From Anaerocolumna xylanovorans DSM 12503 (lineage in GTDB: Bacteria; Bacillota; Clostridia; Lachnospirales; Lachnospiraceae), in assembly GCF_900143645.1 (NCBI RefSeq), contig NZ_FRFD01000013.1, positions 113,532 to 177,531 on the forward strand: a stretch of 64,000 bases of DNA, read 5' to 3'. The position numbers and the translations under genes are program-made. How positions within the stretch are numbered: the stretch's first letter is position 1; every line of letters starts with the position of its first letter. The notes under the pieces were generated by a model that ran no database searches, had not been told where the DNA came from, and worked only from the letters and a program-made list of their open reading frames with translations. Shown here piece after piece: positions 18,494-27,535 of this stretch.

Positions 18494-19561
18494 ATGGATT
18501 TTATATATAAATTTCCGGTTGTTAAAGGTGTCCAGGCTGGCAAGGAATATTACATAGCCATGGTTCCACTGAATATGCTGACAAAGCTGTTTCCTTCAAA
18601 TGAAGACGAGTTTGTACTACCGGAATATAGAGCACAAAGGAAGTTGAACGAGGCAAGAATACCGGTAATTAGTAAATATATTCTTGAAAATCGTGATAGT
18701 TATGTTTTTTCGGCTTTAGCTGCCTCTATCGATGGGAAATATAAATTTATGCCAAGTGGCCTCAATAATGATACAGGTATGCTTGAGGTTTCTATGGACT
18801 CTAAGTTTCTGATCAATGATGGTCAACATAGAAAGTCTGCAATATTAGAAGCTTTACGAGAAGATGAAAGTCTTGGAGATGAAACAATATCTATTGTTTT
18901 TTATGCTGATAAGGGACTTGAAAGAAGTCAGCAGATATTTACAGATCTGAACAAAAATGCGGTCAAAACATCAAATTCAATTGCAGAGTTATATGACTCA
19001 CGTGATGAGATGGCTGTAATGACAAGGAATGTCATATGGAATATAGAGTTTCTGAATTTATACACAGATAAAGAAAAAGACATACTTGGCAAGTTTTCTT
19101 CGAGTCTCTTTACGTTGAATACATTTTATACAGCAAATAAGCTTATAGTAGGTAGAAACATAGGGAAGAATGCAGAAGCATTTCTGAATGAGTATTGGTC
19201 ACATATTGTAAAAAATATGCAACAGTGGCAGGAACTGCAAAACAAGGAAATTACAAAAGTTGATTTGCGAGAAAATTATATTGCAACGCAAAGCATAGTT
19301 ATTCAAGCCCTGGGAAGAGTAGGTAATTATTTCTATGTTCACAGTGATGTAAATATGGATGAGTATATAGAAAGGTTGGGCAATATAAATTGGAACCGTA
19401 ATTCGAAAACATGGCTTATGCGAGCTATAGGTAAGAATGGGAGGATAATAACAAATAAAAAGGCAACATTGTTAATAGGCAACATAATAAAGATAGAAAT
19501 GGGAATCCCTCTATCGCAGGAAGAGCTGGATGCGGAGGAGTCTCATAAGAAAATAGTATAG
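18494..19561 (+). CDS. dndB: DNA phosphorothioation regulator DndB
   Basis: 355 residues. ATG 18494 has GGAG 6 bp upstream; the TTG at 18479 is an unlikely start. The DGQHR signature is at 109-113 within LINDGQHRKSAILEAL, followed by IFTDLNKNAVKTS, both diagnostic of the DndB/DGQHR family. DndB is not needed for sulfur insertion but adjusts modification and represses dnd transcription in characterised systems. It leads the B-C-D-E-A operon and has a promoter with a large palindrome directly in front, consistent with self-regulation. Confidence 0.93.
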   Translation: MDFIYKFPVVKGVQAGKEYYIAMVPLNMLTKLFPSNEDEFVLPEYRAQRKLNEARIPVISKYILENRDSYVFSALAASIDGKYKFMPSGLNNDTGMLEVSMDSKFLINDGQHRKSAILEALREDESLGDETISIVFYADKGLERSQQIFTDLNKNAVKTSNSIAELYDSRDEMAVMTRNVIWNIEFLNLYTDKEKDILGKFSSSLFTLNTFYTANKLIVGRNIGKNAEAFLNEYWSHIVKNMQQWQELQNKEITKVDLRENYIATQSIVIQALGRVGNYFYVHSDVNMDEYIERLGNINWNRNSKTWLMRAIGKNGRIITNKKATLLIGNIIKIEMGIPLSQEELDAEESHKKIV

Positions 19562-19577
19562 GAGAGTACGAACCTAG

Positions 19578-21086
19578 ATGGGAAACATAACAAAAGAAAC
19601 AATAGAAGGTATGCTGGAAACTGTCCGTAACTTATATTTGGCAGATGAAATTCCTTGGATGATTGGATACTCAGGGGGAAAGGATAGTACCGCAGCTGTT
19701 CAGCTTGTATGGATGGCAATAGAAGGGTTACCGGAGAAAGATAGAAAAAAACCTATTCATATCATGAACACCGATACACTGGTTGAGTCTCCAGTTGTGT
19801 CTAAATGGGTTGAAAAATCATTGGAGGCAATGAAGAAAAAGACCAAAGAAGAAAAATTACCTTTTGTGCCTGAAAGATTAATTCCGGATTATGATAACAC
19901 TTTTTGGGTAAATCTTATTGGAAGGGGATATCCCTTTCCAAGAATGAAATACAGATGGTGTACCGATAGATTGAAAATACAGCCGGTAAACAAATTTATA
20001 AAAGAAAAGATAGCTGAGCACGGAGAGATAATCTTAGTCCTTGGAACAAGAAAACAGGAGAGCTCTCGCCGTGCGAGAACGATGCTCAATCTTGAAAAAA
20101 GGCGAGTTAGAGAGCTGCTTAGCCCGAATCCAACATTGGCTAATGAGCTTGTTTTTTCTCCTTTGGAAGCTTGGTCAGATGATGATGTATGGGTGTTTCT
20201 TATGCAATACAAGAATCCGTGGAATTATTCGAACATGGATCTTTTGACGATGTACAGAGGAGCAACAGCCGATAATGAATGCCCACTTATGGTAGATAAG
20301 AGCCTTCCGTCATGTGGAAAAAGCCGTTTTGGGTGCTGGGTTTGCACTATGGTTGAAAGTGATAAGTCCATGGAAGCAATGATAGCAAACGACGAAGAAA
20401 AAGAATGGATGACTCCGCTGCTTGAGTTCCGTAATCATTTTGGCGATTTAGTAGGCGACAGCAGTAGACGAAGCTTCAGGAGAATGAAAGGTAATTTGCA
20501 GGGTAATTATGGTAAACTATTTCATGGACCATATAAAAAGGAGGTACGTGAACAGTGGCTGCGTGAACTGCTGACAATTCAGAAGGATATAAATCAGAAT
20601 GGACCTGAAGAATTTCATGATATCGAACTTATAAGGCTTTCGGAGCTTATGGCAATTCGACGTATTTGGCTTGAAAATAAGCATGAGTTTGATGATTCTC
20701 TTCCAAGAATTTACGAAGAAGTAATAGGGAAGGAATTTGAGGATCTTGAATGGATTCATAATGATAGTTTTGGAAAAGACGAGTGGGATATTCTTAGAGA
20801 TGTCTGTACAGAACTTTATCCCGATGAAGAATTGTCATTTGAGATGATGTATTCATTAATAGATATTGAGAACAATGCATCCAATGTTAATTTGCGAAAA
20901 GGAATTCTGGAAAGTATTAATGAAGTAATCGGAAAGACATTCTATAAGAATGAAGAGGATGCAACAAAATTCTATACTGCCAAGATGGTACGTAAGAAAG
21001 AAAATGGCGGAAAATATAACGAAAAATTCTTGGACTATCAGACAAATGAATCTGAATATTCAGAATCAGAGGAAGAAGACGCATGA
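19578..21086 (+). CDS. dndC: DNA sulfur modification protein DndC
   Basis: 502 residues. ATP-pyrophosphatase/PAPS-reductase-like enzyme that activates the DNA backbone for sulfur transfer. The PP-loop SGGKDST is at 32-38, MNTDTLVESP follows, and RWCTDRLKIQPV is characteristic of DndC. Cysteines in ECPLMVDKSLPSCGKS and FGCWVCTMV are the expected 4Fe-4S ligands. Its stop overlaps the start of dndD by 4 bp. The C-terminal tail is acidic (ESEYSESEEEDA). Confidence 0.95.
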   Translation: MGNITKETIEGMLETVRNLYLADEIPWMIGYSGGKDSTAAVQLVWMAIEGLPEKDRKKPIHIMNTDTLVESPVVSKWVEKSLEAMKKKTKEEKLPFVPERLIPDYDNTFWVNLIGRGYPFPRMKYRWCTDRLKIQPVNKFIKEKIAEHGEIILVLGTRKQESSRRARTMLNLEKRRVRELLSPNPTLANELVFSPLEAWSDDDVWVFLMQYKNPWNYSNMDLLTMYRGATADNECPLMVDKSLPSCGKSRFGCWVCTMVESDKSMEAMIANDEEKEWMTPLLEFRNHFGDLVGDSSRRSFRRMKGNLQGNYGKLFHGPYKKEVREQWLRELLTIQKDINQNGPEEFHDIELIRLSELMAIRRIWLENKHEFDDSLPRIYEEVIGKEFEDLEWIHNDSFGKDEWDILRDVCTELYPDEELSFEMMYSLIDIENNASNVNLRKGILESINEVIGKTFYKNEEDATKFYTAKMVRKKENGGKYNEKFLDYQTNESEYSESEEEDA

Positions 21087-23020
21087 TAATTAAAAGGTTT
21101 ACTATGCATAACTTTGGAATTTATGCAGGTACAAATACATTTGAATTTAATAGTTATAAACCAATAGTTCTTATTGGTGGAATGAACGGCCGTGGAAAAA
21201 CCACATTTCTCGAGGCTATTTTACTTGCTTTATATGGACCGAATTCGTTTGCATATAGTGAAAGTAATTATAAATCCTATAACCAATATTTGCGTTCATA
21301 TGTAAATAGAAATGATGCCAGTCAGACTTGCTATGTAGAGCTCGAGTTTGAAATCGATAATGAAATTAAGGAAAAGTATCTTGTCCGAAGAGAATGGGAT
21401 AGTGTTTCCAAAAGAACGAATGAGGTTATCACTGTAAAAAAAGATTATCAAGAGAGTGAATTTTTGAGCAAAAACTGGGCAATGTTTGTTGAGAACATTC
21501 TTCCAAGTGCCCTTTCAAGCTTCTTCTTCTTTGATGGTGAAAAGATTGCTAATTTAGCAGTTGATGAAACGAATGACCAGCTGAAGGAATCTATACGATC
21601 AATGCTTGGCATTTCAATATTAGATGTATTGAATAATGACCTGACCCGTAACATAAAAAAAATTGGAAAAGAGAATAAGACATCTGAGGCGGCTGAAAGA
21701 GTTCAAAAACTTCGAGAAGCAAAAGATTCCGCTTTACAAGATCTTAACAAAGTGGATCAGGAAATATTGAAGATAGAGGACAAAATTGCAAAGGATAACG
21801 ATCAGCTTGTGACACTGCATCAGAAATACATAGCAAGAGGTGGAGATGCTGCGGAACAGCGCCAAAAAACCCTCGATCAAAGGGCGAAAGTAAATGCTGA
21901 GTACGCCTCAAATGAGGAACAGCTTATGGTTTTAGCATCAGGAGAACTTCCACTAGCATTGGTAAGAGATCTGATCATGGAAATAAAGCTGCAAGCGGAA
22001 GATGAGCATGATGAGGCAATTTTGAAGCAGTCTTTATCTCAGATAAGTGTGTTATTTGATGAGTTCAAGTCAACTTATACAGAAAACGCCGATGCAGGAA
22101 GCAAGTTTATAGAGTATATCAGTAGAAATGTTGAGGATAATGTAACTGAACCGCTTTACCAGTTATCGGATTTGGCTTTATTCCAAACAAATTCATTGGC
22201 TGAGAGCAAAATTGAGGAATCACTGAAAGTAGCTCGTGCTACGATATCCTCAAAAAGAAAACTCAAGAGACAGCTGGACGAGTTTGATAGTTACCTTTCT
22301 GTGGATGTAAATGAAACGGAGCTAACTGAAATATATGGAAAGATAAAAAAAGCTGAACAGATTTGTATAGAGGATAAGGTCAAACTGTCAGCACTACAAC
22401 AGGAAAGGACATCAATTAATTCGAGAGTGATATCGTCTACTGCTGAATTTAATCAGGCAGTTGAAAAGTATCTATCTCAGGCTGAAACGCAAGACGAGAC
22501 TGATAGAACTATTAAGTATACCAATATGGCGATGCATATCTTGGATAAATACATGATTGCATTACAGACAAGAAAAACTGATGTTTTGGGTCAAACCATA
22601 ACGGAGTGTTATAAAAAACTGGCAAACAAGAAGAACCTTATAGATACGATTGTTATGGACCCGATGACATTAGATCTTAAGTATTTGTCGTCGCAAGGGA
22701 AAGAAGTTCCGAAGAGTTCATTGTCCGCAGGTGAGAAGCAACTAATGGTTATTGCTATATTATGGGCACTTGCTATATGTTCGAAGAAAAAGCTTCCTGT
22801 GATAATTGACACACCATTATCAAGATTGGATTCGTTACATAGGACTGCGTTAATAAAAACATATTTTCCTAATGCAAGTGCGCAGACAATTATTCTTTCT
22901 ACAGATTCAGAGATAGATCAGAGCTATTATCAAATGATGGTTGAAAATGTAGGTGATGAGTTTACGCTGGACTATGATGAATTAACAAAGAGTACAACAA
23001 TAAGAAGAGGGTATTTTTAG
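21083..23020 (+). CDS. dndD: DNA sulfur modification ATPase DndD
   Basis: 645-residue SMC/Rad50-like ABC ATPase. Walker A is GMNGRGKTT at 33-41 in VLIGGMNGRGKTTFLEA. A long charged coiled-coil region spans the middle (about 190-490). The ABC signature is SLSAGEKQLMVIAI and Walker B is LPVIIDTPLSRLD. ATP hydrolysis by DndD is thought to open or nick DNA for sulfur exchange by DndC/DndE. It overlaps dndC and is followed 9 bp later by dndE. Length is typical. Confidence 0.95.
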   Translation: MIIKRFTMHNFGIYAGTNTFEFNSYKPIVLIGGMNGRGKTTFLEAILLALYGPNSFAYSESNYKSYNQYLRSYVNRNDASQTCYVELEFEIDNEIKEKYLVRREWDSVSKRTNEVITVKKDYQESEFLSKNWAMFVENILPSALSSFFFFDGEKIANLAVDETNDQLKESIRSMLGISILDVLNNDLTRNIKKIGKENKTSEAAERVQKLREAKDSALQDLNKVDQEILKIEDKIAKDNDQLVTLHQKYIARGGDAAEQRQKTLDQRAKVNAEYASNEEQLMVLASGELPLALVRDLIMEIKLQAEDEHDEAILKQSLSQISVLFDEFKSTYTENADAGSKFIEYISRNVEDNVTEPLYQLSDLALFQTNSLAESKIEESLKVARATISSKRKLKRQLDEFDSYLSVDVNETELTEIYGKIKKAEQICIEDKVKLSALQQERTSINSRVISSTAEFNQAVEKYLSQAETQDETDRTIKYTNMAMHILDKYMIALQTRKTDVLGQTITECYKKLANKKNLIDTIVMDPMTLDLKYLSSQGKEVPKSSLSAGEKQLMVIAILWALAICSKKKLPVIIDTPLSRLDSLHRTALIKTYFPNASAQTIILSTDSEIDQSYYQMMVENVGDEFTLDYDELTKSTTIRRGYF

Positions 23021-23028
23021 GTGATAGC

Positions 23029-23415
23029 ATGATAATGAATCAAATAAGACTCTCGCAGCAAGCGAAAGATCAATTATCGAGATTAAAAGCAAAGACTGGA
23101 ATTAAAAATTGGAATATACTCTGCCGCTGGGCATTATGTTATTCGCTAAGCGAAAAGACTTTACCTACGGATATTGAGATAGTTGCGGACAGCAATCTGG
23201 AAATGTCATGGTTTACCTTCGGTGGAGATTATTATGAAATATATGAAGCATTGGTAAAGGCATGGTGTATAAACATGAAATTACCAACTGATGAAGAAAC
23301 TGTTGCCAAATACTTTAGATTAAATCTGGAAAGAGGTATTGCACATTTGTGCGGAACCGGATTTATCAAGAGTATAGATGATTTAGTTAAGTTGGCGGTA
23401 AAGGAAAAGGCATGA
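23029..23415 (+). CDS. dndE: DNA sulfur modification protein DndE
   Basis: 128 residues. The start is ATG 23029, or possibly ATG 23035 two codons later. RLSQQAKDQLSRLKAKTGIK followed by NWNILCRWALCYSL is the conserved start of DndE, a small tetrameric protein that binds nicked DNA during phosphorothioation. It overlaps dndA by 4 bp (ATGA), showing tight coupling. All four core modification genes are therefore intact. Confidence 0.92.
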   Translation: MIMNQIRLSQQAKDQLSRLKAKTGIKNWNILCRWALCYSLSEKTLPTDIEIVADSNLEMSWFTFGGDYYEIYEALVKAWCINMKLPTDEETVAKYFRLNLERGIAHLCGTGFIKSIDDLVKLAVKEKA

Positions 23416-24563
23416 GTATATATTTAGATTATAATGCGTCAGCACCGATAGATTCCAGAGTCTTGGAAACAATGATGTCAGTGTACACGGAAGACATAGG
23501 AAATGCTGACAGTAGAACACATGAATATGGTGACAATGCAAGGAATGTTGTTGAAACAGCCAGAAAACAGGTTGCATCGCTTCTAAAGGTTGATACAGGA
23601 GAGGTTTTTTTTACAAGCGGAGCTACTGAAAGTAATAATATAGCAATTCGTGGGCTTGAAGAGTATGCAGATACAACCAGCAAACACCATATAATTACAA
23701 CTTCAATCGAGCACAAGGCAGTATTAGAGACAGTAAAACATTTGGGCAATAAAGGATATGAAATAGATATTGTTGCCCCTGATGAGGCTGGCCGTGTCAG
23801 TACAGATGAAATACTGAGGAAAGTAAGAGATGATACGTTGCTTGTTAGTGTTATGCATGTAAATAATGAGACGGGAATTATTCAGCCTGTAGAAGAAATC
23901 GGAGCCGAACTCGAAAAACGAGGTGTCTTGTTTCATGTAGATGCAACACAGAGCTGTGGCAAACTTGTTGAGGAGCTGCAAAAACTTAAGTACAATATGC
24001 TCTCTTTCAGTGCGCATAAGCTACGAGGGCCACAAGGAATAGGCGTACTTGTCCTGAAGAAGAAGGCATATAAGCTGCCGCCTGTAAAAGCGATTACTTT
24101 TGGTGGACAGCAGGAACATGGTATAAGACCAGGCACAATACCTGTGGCACTGACTGCTGGCTGCGGAAAGGCATGTGAACTGGCTCTGAATGAGTATAAG
24201 GACAATGAAAAGAAAACCGAATCAATAAAAAAAGAGATTATGAAGATATTGGATGAATCTGGAATTCAATATCAGATAAATGGTGATGCCAATAGTTGTA
24301 TAAGCAGTGCTATAAATATTTGTATTGATGGTGTAGCATCAGAAGCACTTATGCTATCAACTAAGCAATATTGTGGTTTATCAAATGGGTCTGCCTGTAC
24401 TTCTCATAGTTATTCACCGAGTTATGTTCTCTCCGCAATGGGTTTACCTGTAGAGCGAATAGAAAACTCTATTAGAGTAAGCTGGGGACCTGAAACAGAT
24501 ATAAATTTATTGAAAGAGAATTTTTCTGAGCTGATCAATGTGGCTAAAAGTATGGTGTGGTAG
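23412..24563 (+). CDS. dndA: Cysteine desulfurase DndA (IscS-like)
   Basis: 383-residue PLP enzyme supplying sulfur from L-cysteine. N-terminus YLDYNASAPID, cofactor motif TSGATESNN near 68-76, HVDATQSCGK, PLP lysine K203 in SFSAHKLRGPQG, and catalytic C329 in SNGSACTSHSY are all present. Placement after dndE, rather than first, is common in Firmicutes and archaea. It overlaps dndE by 4 bp. Length and active sites are intact. Confidence 0.93.
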   Translation: MSIYLDYNASAPIDSRVLETMMSVYTEDIGNADSRTHEYGDNARNVVETARKQVASLLKVDTGEVFFTSGATESNNIAIRGLEEYADTTSKHHIITTSIEHKAVLETVKHLGNKGYEIDIVAPDEAGRVSTDEILRKVRDDTLLVSVMHVNNETGIIQPVEEIGAELEKRGVLFHVDATQSCGKLVEELQKLKYNMLSFSAHKLRGPQGIGVLVLKKKAYKLPPVKAITFGGQQEHGIRPGTIPVALTAGCGKACELALNEYKDNEKKTESIKKEIMKILDESGIQYQINGDANSCISSAINICIDGVASEALMLSTKQYCGLSNGSACTSHSYSPSYVLSAMGLPVERIENSIRVSWGPETDINLLKENFSELINVAKSMVW

Positions 24564-24580
24564 CTTGAGGAGGTGCCGTA

Positions 24581-25747
24581 TTGGACCTGGAATTAGTTTC
24601 TGATGTTATATATGAAAACAATCTTAACACATTAAAATTTGCCCAAATGCTGGATGATCCATCTCAATGCTATAAGTTTTATTGGATGGAATCGGTGATT
24701 AATCTTGCAAGGGATAACGAAGATGACTTTTCTTTTGAAAAAGTAATTGATGAGATGATTTGTGAGGCATGGTATTCTGTCACTCAATATCATTTACGTT
24801 TGGGACCCACGATCAAAGGAATTACAGAGAATTTTCTTGAACATGCAATTAATACGATTCAGGACAAGACGGATCTTCCACAGAATGCCACTAAAGACCA
24901 AATTATGCGAGCCATCGCTGAATGCAGTCAGGAAATAAAAGATGACAAGTCGAAACTAACAAATTATGTGCCTTATAGACTGCTATCGTCTTTTTTGGAT
25001 GCTGAAGGTATGAGTCTTCTTGATAGAAGGGCATATAGGAGATTGATTGCTTATATGGAAAAGATTAATGAAACTCAAAATCTTTTTTATACAGTGATTG
25101 ATGGAAGAGGATTGCAGAAGAAAGTCCATATTAGCAAGCAATGGCGAAAACTGTTGAAGGATAACTATCTTGTAATCACTAGCTGGATTCAATTGAACAA
25201 AATCCGTTTTCTTCAAGACAGAAATCCTGGTGTTCCAGGGATTATTTACAAGCTTTCAATGGAAAGTGAACGAAAACTGTTGTGCGCAAGAGAATTGTGG
25301 AAGATGACCACTCAGATTACTGGTAAACCGCTTCATGACATTTACACAGGAGATGATCTGGAAATATCACGTTTTGATCTGGATCACTTTGTACCTAGAT
25401 CATACATAGCTAACGATGAACTTTGGAATCTTACTCCGATCGACAAACAGCTTAATTCAAGCAAAAATAATCATCTCCCTAGTTGGGATGCCTATTTTAA
25501 GGGGTTCTCAGAAAATCTATATTTTTTATATGGATGTATTTTTTCTAATGATGCTATGAGGCAGAAATTTGAAGACTGTAGAAAGGATAACCTGAATGCA
25601 ATATGGGCAACTGAAACTCTCTTTATAAGTGGAAATACGAAAGTTCAATTTAAAAACATACTGAGTCATAACCTGCTACCGGTTTATGAAGCAGCAAAAT
25701 TACAAGGATACGGAGAATGGAAACGTCAAAAATATGAAAGGACATAA
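24581..25747 (+). CDS. HNH endonuclease of the phosphorothioation operon
   Basis: 388 residues from TTG 24581, with GAGGAGG 8 bp upstream; no ATG fits. The C-terminal half has an HNH nuclease core: FDLDHFVPRSYIANDELWNL, then NSSKNNHLP. The N-terminal part (YKFYWMESVINLA) is seen in stand-alone HNH proteins of defence islands. I find no sulfur-binding domain of the ScoMcrA type by eye. It lies 17 bp after dndA and is the last gene of the operon, so it may be the cutting subunit for unmodified DNA or an independent modification-dependent nuclease. Confidence 0.75.
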   Translation: MDLELVSDVIYENNLNTLKFAQMLDDPSQCYKFYWMESVINLARDNEDDFSFEKVIDEMICEAWYSVTQYHLRLGPTIKGITENFLEHAINTIQDKTDLPQNATKDQIMRAIAECSQEIKDDKSKLTNYVPYRLLSSFLDAEGMSLLDRRAYRRLIAYMEKINETQNLFYTVIDGRGLQKKVHISKQWRKLLKDNYLVITSWIQLNKIRFLQDRNPGVPGIIYKLSMESERKLLCARELWKMTTQITGKPLHDIYTGDDLEISRFDLDHFVPRSYIANDELWNLTPIDKQLNSSKNNHLPSWDAYFKGFSENLYFLYGCIFSNDAMRQKFEDCRKDNLNAIWATETLFISGNTKVQFKNILSHNLLPVYEAAKLQGYGEWKRQKYERT

Positions 25748-26052
25748 CAATTTAGGTTTTTATGAGTGCTGACATGTCCGAAATCTATTAGATGTTTCTG
25801 GAATTTGTTTTGAAAGGTGGAAAAACCATAGATGCAGGATACGGAATAGGAGAAATAGTTATCGATTAACACAAATATACCATCTGATTCGGATAAAGAT
25901 GGAATATAATAATCGTGAAAGTTAAGATTTATAAGCTCTACAGAGCCTGACGGAGTAACATCGAGGATTCCTGCGTAATATTCCAAGCATTGATTTTGAA
26001 CTGAAAAGCCAGTAAAATCAAGGCTTGTAGAGATTTGATGACATAACGTATG
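25726..26052 (-). pseudogene. Reverse-strand open frame, possible gene remnant
   Basis: Open for 108 codons but without a usable ATG near its beginning; a TAG precedes it at 26053-26055. It reads STSLDFTGFSVQNQCLEYYA then DVTPSGSVELINLNFHDYYI, which has protein-like composition, and converges on the HNH gene with 22 bp overlap. The terminator at 26062 lies just upstream of it, so it has no promoter of its own. I do not recognise the family. Confidence 0.3.
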
Positions 26053-26061
26053 CTAACCTAT

Positions 26062-26089
26062 CCCCCCTTCATTAGGGGGCTTTTTTTTT
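26062..26089 (+). terminator. Intrinsic terminator after the phosphorothioation operon
   Basis: CCCCCT pairs with AGGGGG around a 5-nt loop and is followed by nine T residues. It closes the defence island transcript. Confidence 0.9.
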
Positions 26090-26108
26090 GCTTCAAAATA
26101 CGATTTTG

Positions 26109-26149
26109 TTTTCTCATAAGATTTTGTGATAAGCACTGTGCCACATAAT
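26109..26149 (+). promoter_or_regulatory. Bipartite element promoter (TTTTCTCA - 27 nt - CATAAT)
   Basis: TTTTCTCA at 26109-26116 and CCACATAAT with CATAAT at 26144-26149, 44 bp before the next start codon. The same pair with the same spacing lies before other operons of the element (37552, 48014, and 42868-42907 on the minus strand). CATAAT probably is the -10 box; the upstream box is where an activator or alternate sigma region would bind. Confidence 0.55.
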
Positions 26150-26192
26150 GTGTGTGTATCTAATAAATTTTATAATTGCAGGAGGAATCATT

Positions 26193-26633
26193 ATGAAATG
26201 TATATCAGCGTATCTATGGGAACTTAAAGAAGTCCACAAGAAAATTCAGAACGAACCACTTACAAAGGAGGAACAGGAAGAAATCATTCGTGTCTACAAT
26301 CAGGTCGTTAACCTCTGTCGTACAGCTGACACAAGCGGAATTGAGATCTTCGATATGCAGAAGATAAAGATTAAACAGATGAACTGCGAACGTATACTTT
26401 TTGAGCTTGCCGGATATGTAGCTAATAATATGAAACCAGATTCATTTGAAGAGGCAGCATTTTCACGATTACTTACACTTGAGAAATCACAGTCATACGA
26501 AATACTTTTATATCTAATATATCTGGGAGGAATACATTTTCTTTCTGCACAGTTGGACTACATATCAATCGGAGTACAGCTTAGAGCGATGCTGCCAGAA
26601 GAAATAGCAGTAAAATTAGCAGAAGAGGCATAA
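26193..26633 (+). CDS. Hypothetical protein of the mobile element
   Basis: 146 residues from ATG 26193, with AGGAGG 7 bp upstream; an in-frame GTG 45 bp earlier is less likely. Mostly helical, no cysteine cluster, no signal peptide. The middle (GIEIFDMQKIKIKQMNCERI) and the end (GGIHFLSAQLDYISIGVQLR) give no recognised fold. First gene of a two-gene unit driven by the bipartite promoter; the next gene follows after 4 bp. Probably an accessory maintenance or regulatory protein, but no function can be assigned. Confidence 0.6.
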   Translation: MKCISAYLWELKEVHKKIQNEPLTKEEQEEIIRVYNQVVNLCRTADTSGIEIFDMQKIKIKQMNCERILFELAGYVANNMKPDSFEEAAFSRLLTLEKSQSYEILLYLIYLGGIHFLSAQLDYISIGVQLRAMLPEEIAVKLAEEA

Positions 26634-26637
26634 TCTT

Positions 26638-27312
26638 ATGGATAGACGTGATCTCTATACGTTTTATCGTGTAACAAAAACAAGAATACAAGCGTTTAAA
26701 GTTTCGGGGGACTATATTAGTTCACTTGAGAAAGTCATCGAAGATGGAAGTAGAGTTCAAGATGATATTATTGCACGTAGAAAAATGATAGCTGCAAAAT
26801 ACATTTTGGTTTTTCATAAAATTATTACGGCTGATGTTACTACGGCAATGCTTATAGTACTAGATGATATAAGTGATCTGGCTGACGGATATTCCAAGGT
26901 AACGACATATTATTTAAACAATAATTGGGAAATGAGAAGGTTACTAAAACAAGTGGAGGAGTGTATGCAAACAGCCCTTGATTTTCTTATGGATTTGATA
27001 TCAGCATATATTGTTGATATTAGTACAGATAATAAAAATGATGAATTGTTCGACCGAGCAATAGCATTTTTGGAAGATCAAAAACCAAATTTTGATATTA
27101 ACGTGGAACTTGCTGATTACTACAAGAAGACTGTTGCGTTTTACAGATTTTATGTCAATACCTGCCGGATGGCAATTGTAGGAAATGACGTTTCACTTTT
27201 AAATCATATTGCATTAATAACCTCAGCATGTCTAATAATTCACTGCAGTACAATGGCAGATAACTTGGCATTTGATAATTATAATGACAAAGAACAGTGT
27301 CCGTTTTTATGA
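26638..27312 (+). CDS. Hypothetical helical protein of the mobile element
   Basis: 224 residues; starts 4 bp after the previous gene, so co-transcribed. All-alpha in appearance (VTTAMLIVLDDISDLADGYS, LADYYKKTVAFYRFYVNTCR), without transmembrane segments or catalytic motifs. I do not recognise the family. Position just ahead of the par genes suggests a role in maintenance or conjugation-related functions, but nothing in the sequence proves it. Confidence 0.55.
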   Translation: MDRRDLYTFYRVTKTRIQAFKVSGDYISSLEKVIEDGSRVQDDIIARRKMIAAKYILVFHKIITADVTTAMLIVLDDISDLADGYSKVTTYYLNNNWEMRRLLKQVEECMQTALDFLMDLISAYIVDISTDNKNDELFDRAIAFLEDQKPNFDINVELADYYKKTVAFYRFYVNTCRMAIVGNDVSLLNHIALITSACLIIHCSTMADNLAFDNYNDKEQCPFL

Positions 27313-27400
27313 AATTAATAAGTGGTAAGTAGGTATGTGAGTGTACTTTTCGAAACAGCAAAGACTGGTTGTTATTGATTTACAGCAAAACCGTTATGTA

Positions 27401-27500
27401 TATGCAAAATGCATAAGCAGTATGTTCATGCAAAAATAATATGCTTTAGGTATTTTAATTTGGTATATACATAATAAAAATATAAGGAACCTTTCCTTAT
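27401..27500. repeat. Inverted repeats upstream of parR-like gene (candidate centromere/operator)
   Basis: TATGCA-AAA-TGCATA (27401-27415) is followed by related ATGCAAAA copies near 27428-27444. A separate ATAAGGAA-CCT-TTCCTTAT inverted repeat lies at 27482-27500. Repeats in front of a parR-parM pair are where a parC centromere and its operator are expected. Confidence 0.4.
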
Positions 27501-27535
27501 TCGCTAAAAAATATTAGAGAAAGAGAGGATCGGAT

